Assembly: GCA_950295325.1 (NCBI GenBank)
Contig: CATNTY010000059.1
Span: 1-28,957, forward strand
Direction: 5' to 3'
Length of the DNA: 28,957 bases
From: Polytrichum commune
Taxonomy: Eukaryota; Streptophyta; Polytrichopsida; Polytrichales; Polytrichaceae
In this document: positions 1 through 7,306 of the stretch, piece by piece
Position numbering within the stretch: the stretch's first letter is position 1
Layout of the letters: each line of letters starts with the position of its first letter
Made by a program: the position numbers and the translations under genes
Notes under the pieces: model-generated
What the model saw: the letters and a program-made list of their open reading frames with translations, nothing else
Told to the model about the DNA's origin: nothing
Databases searched by the model: none

Positions 1-478
1 ACCAACTTAACCTCTTTGAGCACCTTGCTCTTGCGAAGCTCACCTAAAAGCTTTTGTGCTTTGGGGTAATTAATTTACCCCTCCCGTATCTTGCATCACA
101 AGTTTCCTCCGCTAGCACACATTAGCCACAAGGTTTGGATGGTTCTCATTGCTTGGAACTCTTCCGGCCTACTTAGCGCATCCGGCACCACATTTCCACG
201 GTTCGGTTTGTGGATTAAATCCACCTTCATAAGCGCCAAACTATCATGTCACCGCAATGACTTGGCGCTCACTTACGCTTGAATGTCAAAATACTTTTAG
301 GACATATTGTCCATGTAGACCTTTGCTATGTGCAACCCCAAATAGTGTCGCCACATCTTCAAGCAATGCACTACGGCAAAGAAATTCTTTGTCATGAGTT
401 GGTTGTCTTCTTTGACAACCATCGAGCTTCATGCTCCCATATGCAATGGCCATCCAATTACACATAATCCACCATTGG
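1..478 (-). pseudogene. RNase H C-terminal part of gypsy pol (left copy)
   Basis: Minus-strand translation in shifting frames gives recognisable RNase H and tether sequence: a stretch reading AVVHCLKMWRHYLG, then KVYMDN (the usual YTDN with Thr changed to Met), then LALMKVDLIHKP and NVVPDALSR. These are the hallmark blocks of plant Ty3/gypsy RNase H, followed by the linker into integrase. Several in-frame stops separate the blocks, so this is a relic. It matches 4400-4880 of the right copy. Confidence 0.8.
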
Positions 479-1310
479 CAAAGTCGCTCACCCCCGTATG
501 CACCTCAAAAGGTTTGTCAAGCTCCGCGAACTTGAGCACGGGCGTCTAAAAACACTTGCTCTCAAGCTCCCCAAAGACTTGGTGGCAAGGCTCATCCCAC
601 TCTTGGGATAGTCATTTCTTCCACAAGTCGGATAAGGTTGGATAACCATCAAGCTTAACGCTCTCATATGCAATGGCCATCCATCCTACGTTAACCATCC
701 GCCAATGGCAAAGTCACTCGCCTCCCCCGTATGCACCTCAAAAGGTTTGTCAAGCTCCGCGAACTTGAACACGGGTGGCAAAGACAATTTTGTATTAAGC
801 TCCCCAAAGACTTTGGGGCAAGGCTCATCCCACTCTTGAGATAGCTATTTCTTTCATAGGTCGCACAAGGTTTGACAACCTTTAAGCTTAATACTCCCAT
901 ATGCAATGGGCATCCATCTTGGATCAACATCCGCCAATGGTAAAGTCACTCGCCCCCGTATGCACCTCAAAAGGTTTGACAAATTTCGCAAACTTGAGTA
1001 CGGGCGGCGAAGAGAACTTGGTCTTAAGCTCTCCAAAGACTTGGAGACACGGCTCAACCCACTCTTGGGATAGCCATTTCTTTCACAAGTCGCATAAGGT
1101 TCGGCAACCATGGAGCTTAATGCTCCCATAAGCAATGGTCATCCATCGTGGATCAACATCCGCCAATGGTAAAGTCACTCGCCCCCGTATGCACCTCAAA
1201 AGGTTTGTCAAAGTTCGCGAACTTAAGCACGGGTGGCGAAAAGAACTTGTTTTTGAGCTCCCCAAAGGCTTGGTGACAAGGCTCATCCCACTCTTGGGAT
1301 AGCCATTTTC
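479..1310 (-). repeat. About 230-bp tandem array in RT-RNase H junction, 4 units (left copy)
   Basis: The anchor cccgtatgcacctc recurs at 493, 726, 955 and 1184, giving periods of 233, 229 and 229 bp. Each unit encodes on the minus strand the end of the RT connection and the start of RNase H (KKWLSQEWDEPCHQ, SSPPVLKFAEFD, PFEVHTGA, then a degenerate IAYESIKL) before the next unit starts again at the connection. The period is not a multiple of three, so the reading frame changes between units and no functional RNase H can be made. The right copy has three units. Confidence 0.85.
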
Positions 1311-1600
1311 CTCAATAAGTTGAATAAGGTCCTAACAATCTTAGAAAACTCTCGAATGAAGTGGTGGTAGTAGTTGGCTAGGCCAACAAATGACCTAAGC
1401 CATTTTTGAATGAAGGGCCAATTATCCTTTTGGATTGCCTTGACATTCTTCATGTTCGTCCACCAACTTCCTTTGTCACCACATACCTTAAGAACTCAAT
1501 CTCTCGTTGAGCAAAGTTATTTTCCACTCCTTGGCGGTAACTTTTTAGGCAACACATTGGTGAATACATCCTTGTATCTCACCAACATCACACCAATGTT
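1311..1600 (-). pseudogene. RT thumb remnant with finger/palm deleted (left copy)
   Basis: On the minus strand the pre-RT peptide (VRYKDVFTNVLPKKLPPR) is followed almost at once by EIEFLRYVVTK, VKAIQ and LRSFVGLANYYHHFI. In intact Ty3/gypsy pol these blocks flank the fingers and palm that carry the catalytic YxDD motif, and that segment is absent here. The junction lies near 1505-1530. Stops and a frameshift lie inside the remnant. The right copy has the same junction near 5670-5700, so the deletion predates the duplication. Confidence 0.75.
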
Positions 1601-1622
1601 GTTTGGAGGAGGCCCATCTTTC

Positions 1623-2075
1623 CTAGCCTCCCCATACGTTCCTTGGAGTTGCTCCAATTGAACCACGACCATTATGCTTTCTATTTTTCATTTGGTCCAT
1701 TAAGACCAAATTCAACTTAGATCCTCCTACCATAGGAGTCCTTGTCAATTTGAACTTCAATTCTTTGCCATTATGACACATCATAATGCACCGCAAGCAC
1801 ACCGGCTTGCACCTCACATCTATCATGTGAGTTTCAAAGAAGGCGGCCTTCACAATGACATGCATTTCATCTATTTCACTTGGTGTGAAATTTTGACAAA
1901 AATCCAATGTCCCACATTGAAAGGTTACATGCATCGCGGCCTCCTTTGTCTCATGCGGTTTGCCCTTTCCAAACCGCACCTTGGTGGGCTTGCCCGCTCT
2001 ACCAATCGGCAAGCCCCAACTCCCTTATGAGTTTTGGGCTCAAGAAGGCATGGCTTGCCTCTTTGTCAACCCATT
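1623..2075 (-). pseudogene. Aspartic protease domain remnant (left copy)
   Basis: The best open stretch (1623-2012) reads KPTKVRFGKGKPHETKEAA, VTFQCGTLDFCQNFTPSEID and LTRTPMVGGSKLNLVLMDQM. This matches the C-terminal half of the retropepsin region of plant gypsy elements. Just upstream (about 2045-2075), in another frame, the active-site loop reads VDKEASHAFLS. The catalytic Asp is kept, but the following Ser/Thr-Gly is Lys-Glu. The loop and the body are separated by a frameshift, so the protease should be inactive. Confidence 0.7.
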
Positions 2076-2219
2076 AGACGTTTGTCCCATTCATTTGAGC
2101 CTCAAGATATAAAATAGTTGGCCTTGGCTTAAGGCTACTAGCCTTGGCCACAAAGCCATCGTCTAACATTTGGTCCTCGGCAACACCATGAGTTTGGCTT
2201 GGTCCGCAAGGCCAACTTT

Positions 2220-2310
2220 TAACACTCCGTCCGTGGCACAAATATGATCTAGCTTGGTACCACCAAACCACCTTCTCACATTTCGTCCACGGCACGAGCT
2301 AGCATGATTT
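2220..2310 (-). repeat. 56-bp tandem repeat in gag-protease linker, 2 units (left copy)
   Basis: The motif cgtccgtgg/cgtccacgg recurs at 2228 and 2284, 56 bp apart, with similar flanking sequence. A weaker related motif (ggtccgcaaggcc) lies near 2196. The homologous place in the right copy carries five units (6400-6640). The period is not a multiple of three. Confidence 0.75.
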
Positions 2311-2429
2311 GCCTTGGTATAATGGGCCAAACTACTTGCGCTCATTTCCTTGGGGCCTCTTTCGGCTAAACCCACTTTGTGGTGATGTGCCGTCCAACTT
2401 CTTCTTAGGAACATCGGCTTCAATGCTCT

Positions 2430-2950
2430 TCAAATCTTTATGATTCGCACTACGTCCTCAAGATGCTTTGGGGTCTTGAACATGGTTTTCACCACCCGCT
2501 TTTGAAACCCACCTAGAACGATGCATTTCTTAGAAAGCTCGTCCATCCTAGATGTACCATTCATTTGGGTGTGAAATTCGCACATATACGCCTTAAGAGA
2601 CCCCGCGTGCCTCATGTGCCCCAAGTTCATTTCAACATCACCACCTTCTAAGCATTTCGAATTGGAATTTCAATCCAACATTAATGCCCTCCAAGGTTTT
2701 GGGTGCTTCGGTATTCTAGCCCCTGAATACTTTTCGAGGTTTGCGAGAGCCTTTTCAAAGCACTCCTCCATTTTCCTCACCGAATCCACCCTCATGCCCA
2801 CCATTGTCATTAGAACCAATGGTATGGTCAAATTCCATTTACACATGATCTTTGTTCCAATTTGAGCCTCACAACCTTTTGGAAACCCCGGGCTCACCAT
2901 CATAACCCGCATTTTTGATAGCCATGTCTACCTCAAAGTGCTAGCTCAAA
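2430..2950 (-). pseudogene. Gag remnant (left copy)
   Basis: The minus strand reads SLKAYMCEFHTQMNG, MDELSKKCIVLGGFQKRVV and FKTPKHLEDVVRIIKI in one open stretch (2430-2630). This is the capsid-like retrotransposon gag pattern of plant Ty3/gypsy elements. An upstream stretch (2670-2912) continues gag in another frame. Frameshifts and stops break the gene. It begins shortly after the primer binding site, as expected. Confidence 0.75.
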
Positions 2951-2954
2951 TATT

Positions 2955-2974
2955 GGAACCCTGCTCTGATACCA
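2955..2974 (-). promoter_or_regulatory. Primer binding site, initiator tRNA-Met (left copy)
   Basis: The minus strand reads TGGTATCAGAGC (2974 to 2963) two bases after the LTR end. This is complementary to the 3' end of plant initiator tRNA-Met, the commonest primer of plant LTR retrotransposons. The following AGGGTTCC is a weaker extension of the match. Confidence 0.92.
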
Positions 2975-3650
2975 AGTGTCGCAACCCTTGCTAAGCCCCT
3001 TTGACAATCTTGCCAATTTTCAATTTTAGCAAAGGTTACGAGCGCTAACCATTTGCATTCCGCCATGCTAATGGTTAGCTCCTCCTACCCCGGACCTTAT
3101 AGTTCATAGGAGGGAACCAACCCTCCTACTTTGCTTTTGGGACTCACCCTTTAATCGGTAACCATTCCTTAGATGTGGACTTCCATCCATGGAAGTCCAA
3201 TCCTATGTTGATCATCGCATTGCCGGAGCAACACTACAACAACCCGAACCATACTAGGCAACTATGGCCTCACATTAGGCCAATGCCAATGGAGGCCGTG
3301 CCGTTCGGCCTCGGGTGGGTGAGGCCACACCACCTCACCCATATAAGCCTCTAGGACTTCACGCGGGGCCCCTACCCCACCGTCAACCAACCTCTTGTCT
3401 CTCTACCAAGAGTTGGGGCCAAGTGGACATTTTCCTTTAGCTGCTGGGCCTAGAACCGCCCAGCAGCTTCAGACCATCATAACTTCCTTGTATGATGTCT
3501 GATCATAACAACCAACCACTCCATCTTCATCTACGTTTCACGTAGATGCCGATGGACTCCTCACTTGCCCCATTCGGGCAAGTATTGAGGAAGTTATGCC
3601 TGTTTGAACCTTGGCAGTCCCGGGAATCACTCCCAGGCACTGCTGTAACA

Positions 3651-3674
3651 GGGCGCTGTCCCGGGACAGCGCCC
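3651..3674. repeat. Perfect 24-bp GC-rich palindrome in LTR
   Basis: The sequence is its own reverse complement over 24 bp, centred on CCCGGG, with arms GGGCGCTGTCCC. The identical palindrome occurs in the other LTR at 7982-8005. It could form a cruciform in DNA or a tight hairpin in RNA. Confidence 0.95.
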
Positions 3675-3718
3675 CACTCAAATGGCCATAACTCCTAGCT
3701 CACACCTCCGATTGAGGT

Positions 3719-3738
3719 GTTCTTGAGCTTTCTAGAAT
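3719..3738. promoter_or_regulatory. Heat-shock-element-like motif in LTR
   Basis: GTTCT-TGAGC-TTTCT-AGAAT reads as four alternating 5-bp units (nTTCn, nGAGn, nTTCn, nGAAn). Three fit the heat-shock factor consensus and one has GAG for GAA. It lies about 210-230 bp inside the U3 end of the minus-strand LTR. The other LTR has the same array at 8050-8069 with one neutral change. The function is inferred. Confidence 0.5.
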
Positions 3739-3949
3739 CACCACGCCATGAGCTACGCATAACTCATGGCCTCACCCTCATGCCTCCTAGTCTTTGTGGG
3801 TGGGAGGCGTTCCCAACGCCCGGGGCCCTCACCCACACTAGGATCACTTGGGCCCTCTCACCAATGGCGCCACAAGTCCCGGGTGTCACTCCGGGGTCCC
3901 CCTTGTGCCCATGGTGTTTCGGGCACTCCTTATGGAGAGGTGCGCGACA

Positions 3950-4399
3950 CCCGTGGTGCCTCAACCATCCTTTGAGAAAAGGCTATGCGGTCTCCAACGC
4001 GGTGGCGGTTCCCACAATCGGCACCATGTGTGCCAACTTGGCAAACCGCTCTACCATCAACAAGATGGCATCATACCCATGTGATTCCGGCAAACTTGTG
4101 ATCAAGTCCATGCACATACTATGCCATGGCGCCAACGGAATAGGCACGGTTGCAAGAAACCGCCTTGCTTTTAGTAAGAGGCTCGGTTCACTTGGCACTT
4201 TATTCATGCCTTCACAAAGTGGGTTATATCCTCCGTTATGCACCGCCAATGGTATCTCTTTGACACCATTCTATGGTGGTTTTATTTTTCTCCTCTATGG
4301 CCGGCAATAGGACTATCACATTCCTCCTTCAAAACCGATAGCCTCAACTTGCCTTGTGGCACATACACCCAACTTTGCTTGCACTTGAACAATCCGTCC
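3950..4399 (-). pseudogene. Integrase zinc-binding and core remnant, truncated at the LTR (right copy)
   Basis: From 4399 downward the minus strand gives GLFKCKQSWVYVPQGKLRL and SPIAGHRGEK (N-terminal zinc-binding region). After stops it gives an open segment (3983-4249) with PLPI-like linker, MDLITSLPESHGYDAILL, ERFAKLAHMVPIVGTATALE. This is the start of the integrase catalytic core with its first Asp. The expected Cys pair of the zinc domain is degraded. The core breaks off after the ALETA block and meets the LTR at 3949, so the second Asp, the Glu, the C-terminal domain and any 3' untranslated region are missing. The last bases before the LTR include a purine-rich patch (AAAGGATGG) that is only a weak polypurine tract. 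Confidence 0.8.
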
Positions 4400-4880
4400 A
4401 CCAACTTAACCTCTTTGAGCACCTTGCTCTTGCGAAGCTCACCTAAAAGTTTTTGTGCCTCGGGGTAGTTAATTTACCCCTCCCGTATCTTGCATCACAA
4501 GTTTCCTTCGCCGGCACACATTAGCCACAAGGTTTGGATGGTTCTCATTGCTTGGAACTCATCCGATCTACTTAGCGCATCCGGCACCACATTTCCATGG
4601 TCCGGTTTGTGGACCAAATCCACCTTCATAAGTGCCAAACTAGCATGCCACCGCAATGATTTGGCGCTCACTTGTGCTTGTATACGTTAAAATATTTTTA
4701 GGACACATTGTCCATGTAGACCTTTGCTTTGTGCGACCCCAAATAATGTCGCCACATCTTCAAGCAATGCACTACGGCAAAGAAGTTCTTTGTCATCAGT
4801 TGGTTGTCTTCTTTGACAACCATCGAGCCTCAAGCCCCCATATGCAAAGGCCATCCATCTTACATTAACAATCCATCATT
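4400..4880 (-). pseudogene. RNase H C-terminal part of gypsy pol (right copy)
   Basis: This is the counterpart of 1-478, with the same minus-strand blocks (HCLK-WRHYLG, a KVYMDN-like block, DALSR). It is again broken by stops. It lies directly downstream of the integrase segment in plus coordinates, giving the pol order RNase H then integrase on the minus strand. Confidence 0.78.
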
Positions 4881-5470
4881 GGCAAAGTTACTCGCCCCCG
4901 TATGCACCTCAAAAGGTTTGTCAAACTCCATGAACTTGAGCACGGGCGGTGAAGAGAACTTGCTCTTAAACTCCCCAAAGACTTGGTGACAAGGCTAGTC
5001 CCACTCTTGGGATAGCCATTTCTTTCACAAGTCGGACAAGGTCTTACAACCATCGAGCTTCATGCTCCCATATGCAATGGCCATCTTTTTGTTTTACATC
5101 CACATCCGCCAAATAAAGTCTCTCGCCCCCGTATGCACCTCAAAAGGTATGTCAAACTCCGCGAACTTGAGCACGGGCGGCGAAGAGAACTTCGTCTTAA
5201 GCTCCTCAATGGCTTGGTGGCACGGCTCATCCCACTCTTGGGATAGCCATTTCTTGCACAAGCCGGACAAGGTTCGACAACCATGGAGCTTAATGCTCTC
5301 ATAAGCAATGGTCATCCATCTTGGATCAACATCCGCCAATGATAAAGTCCTTCGTCTCCATGTGCACCTCAAAATGCTTATGAAAACCCGGAAATTTAAC
5401 CACATCTTGTGAAGGGAACTTGCTCTTGAGCTTCCCAAGGGCTTGGTGACAAGGCTCGTCCCACTCTTGG
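4881..5470 (-). repeat. About 230-bp tandem array in RT-RNase H junction, 3 units (right copy)
   Basis: Anchors lie at 4897, 5128 and about 5357 (periods 231 and 229 bp). The longest open reading (5094-5438) shows two successive unit boundaries. IAYESIKL is followed directly by a new CKKWLSQEWDEPCHQAIEEL and then SSPPVLKFAEFDIPFEVHTG, which shows that RT-connection/RNase H sequence has been duplicated head to tail. There is one unit fewer than in the left copy. Confidence 0.85.
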
Positions 5471-5790
5471 AATAGCCATTTCCTCAATAAGTCGAGTAAG
5501 GCCCTAGCAACCTTAAAACAAATCTAGAATGAAGTGGTGGTAGTAGTTGGCTAGGCCAACCAATGACCTAAGCTTTTTTTTTTGAATCAAGGACCAATTC
5601 TCCTCTTGGATTGCCTTGAAATTCTTCATGTTTGTCCACCAACTTCCTTTGTCACCACATGCCTCAAGAACTCAATTTCTTCTTGAGCAAAGTTGCAATT
5701 CACTTCTTGGCAGTAACATTTTGAGCAACACATTGGTGAATACATCCTTGTATCTCACCAACATCCCACGAGTATGGTTTGGGGGAGGCC
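5471..5790 (-). pseudogene. RT thumb remnant with finger/palm deleted (right copy)
   Basis: The minus strand has VRYKDVFTNVLLKMLLPR, then the same abrupt jump to the thumb block (VVTKEVGGQT, FKAIQ, LRSLVGLANYYHHFI) as the left copy. The YxDD palm is missing. A run of nine T residues at 5575-5583 disrupts the frame. Confidence 0.75.
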
Positions 5791-5798
5791 CATCTTTC

Positions 5799-6250
5799 CT
5801 AGCCTCCCCATGAGTTCCTTGGAGTTGCTTCAATTGAACCACGACCATTATGTTTACCATATTTCATTTGGTCCATTAAGACCAAATTCAACTTGGGTCC
5901 TCCTACCATAGGAGTCCTTGTCAATTTGAACCTCAATTCTTTGCCATTATGACACATCATAATGCACGGCAAGCACACCGGCTTGCACCTCACATCTATC
6001 ATGTGAGTTTCAAAGAAGGCGGCCTTCACAATGACATGCATTTCATCTATTTCACATGGTGTGAAATTTTGACAAAAATCCAATGTCCCACATTGAAAGG
6101 TTACATGCATCGCGGCCTCCTTTGTCTCATGCGGTTCGCCCTTTCCAAACCGCACCTTGGTGGGCTTGTTTTCTCTATCAATCGGCAAGCCCCAACTCCC
6201 TTGTGAATTTTGGGGTCATGAAAGAATGCCTTAACTCTTTGTCAACCCAT
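5799..6250 (-). pseudogene. Aspartic protease domain remnant (right copy)
   Basis: The open stretch 5799-6188 is closely related to 1623-2012 (KPTKVRFGKGEPHETKEAA, VTFQCGTLDFCQNFTPCEID, LTRTPMVGGPKLNLVLMDQM). Upstream, near 6218-6246, the active-site loop reads VDKELRHSFMTPKFTREL. The Asp is kept but the usual Ser/Thr-Gly-Ala is Lys-Glu-Leu. The same Lys-Glu in both copies suggests it was inherited, not two independent losses. Confidence 0.7.
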
Positions 6251-6395
6251 GAGACAAGCCTCCCATTCATTTGAGCCTCAAGGTACAAAATACTTGGCCT
6301 CGGCTTAAGGCTACTAGCCTTGGCCACAAAGCCATCGTCCAACATTTGGTCCTTGGCAACTTGTCTTGGCTTGGTCCGCAAAGCCAACTTTAAAC

Positions 6396-6640
6396 ATTTC
6401 GTCCGCGGGACAAATTGGTTTGGTGCCACAAAACCAATTTCTAATAATTTGTCCGCAAAACAAACATGTTTTGCCTTGGTAGCACAAAACCACCTTCCCA
6501 CACTCCGTCCGCGGCACGAACATGAATTGCCTTGGTAGGACAAACCCACCTCCCAACATTCCGTCCGCGGCACAAGTATGATTTGCTTTGGAAGCATAAA
6601 GCCACCTTTCAACATTCCGTCCGCGGCACCAACATGTTTT
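6396..6640 (-). repeat. 56-bp tandem repeat in gag-protease linker, 5 units (right copy)
   Basis: The motif gtccgcgg (or variants) recurs at about 6400, 6451, 6506, 6562 and 6618, spaced 51-56 bp, each followed by an AACATG/AAGTATG-TTTGC-TTGG block. The translations cycle through frames because the unit is not a multiple of three. One frame reads CLFCGQIIRNWFC, which only loosely resembles a gag zinc knuckle. The left copy has two units, and the three-unit difference (about 168 bp) explains most of the length gain of this copy here. Confidence 0.8.
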
Positions 6641-7270
6641 GCCTAAGTAAAATGGACCAAACAATTTGCACTCATTTCTTTGGGACCTACTTTGGCTAAA
6701 GCCACTTGTGGTGATGCGCCGCCGAACTTCTCTTTGGGACCATTGGCTTCAATGCTCTTGCAAACTTGATGGTCCCCACCGTGTCCTCAAGAAGCCTTGG
6801 GGACTTAAACAAGGCATCCCCCACCCGCTTTCAAAACCCCACCTAAAAGGATGCATTTCTTAGAAAGCTCGTCCGTTTTAGGTGTATCCTTCATTTGTGC
6901 GTTTGAATAGCGCACATAGGCCTTAAGAGGCCATGGGTGCCTCATTAGCACCAAGTTCATTTCAACATCCGAACCTTCGAAGCATCTCGAATTGAATTTC
7001 AATCCAACATTAATACCCTCCAAGGTTTTGGGTGCATTCGGTATTCTAGGCCCCAAATACTATTTGAGGTTTGCGGGAGCCCTTTCAAAGGACACCTCCA
7101 TTTTCCTCACCGAATCCACCCTCATGCCCACCATTACCATTAAAATCAATGGTATGGTCAAACTCCATTTGCACATGATCCTTGTTCCAATTTGAGCCTC
7201 ACAACCTTTTGGAAACCCCGGGCTCACCATCACAACCTGTATTTTTGATAGCCATGTTTCCCTCAAAGTG
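6641..7270 (-). pseudogene. Gag remnant (right copy)
   Basis: Minus-strand stretches 6805-7056 and 7060-7266 include IPNAPKTLEGINVGLKFN, PLKAYVRYSNAQMKDTPK and TDELSKKCILLGG, the same capsid-like gag pattern as the left copy. Frameshifts separate the two parts. No gag open frame spans the region. Confidence 0.75.
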
Positions 7271-7284
7271 TGAGCTCATAATTT

Positions 7285-7304
7285 GGAACCCTGCTCTGAT
7301 ACCA
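7285..7304 (-). promoter_or_regulatory. Primer binding site, initiator tRNA-Met (right copy)
   Basis: TGGTATCAGAGC on the minus strand (7304 to 7293), two bases inside the 5' LTR, is complementary to the 3' end of initiator tRNA-Met. It is identical to the left-copy site, although the two spacer bases differ. Confidence 0.93.
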
Positions 7305-7306
7305 CG

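Larger units (their letters stand above)
2977..3949 (-). repeat. LTR (middle; 3' LTR of right unit and 5' LTR of left unit)
   Basis: This 973-bp LTR starts TGTCGC and ends GCGACA on the plus strand, giving TG...CA ends within a 6-bp terminal inverted repeat. It matches 7307-8280 at roughly 97 percent by eye. The exact break in similarity at 3949/3950 versus 8280/8281, and the adjacent primer binding site, fix both ends. Almost the whole LTR consists of short inverted repeats. Stems seen are 2983-3037, 3044-3079, 3107-3128, 3177-3198, 3265-3282, 3292-3312, 3316-3341, 3392-3412, 3439-3468, 3475-3497, 3521-3555, 3559-3590, 3615-3642, 3651-3674, 3702-3720, 3745-3770, 3806-3820 and 3905-3926. No convincing TATA box was found on the minus strand. 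Confidence 0.93.

Noticed and set aside
91-2912. Many plus-strand open frames across the gypsy region (for example 1773-2030, 5949-6206)
   Set aside because: They are antisense shadows of gag/pol remnants on the minus strand and repeat at the same offset in both copies.
3340-3350. ATATAAG as an LTR TATA box
   Set aside because: It reads as a TATA-like box only on the plus strand, opposite to the element's transcription. The minus strand CTTATATG is weak and lies far from U3.
3717-4310. 197-residue plus-strand frame spanning the LTR/integrase junction
   Set aside because: It is antisense to integrase and runs through the structured GC-rich LTR. Composition explains its openness, and no domain is visible.
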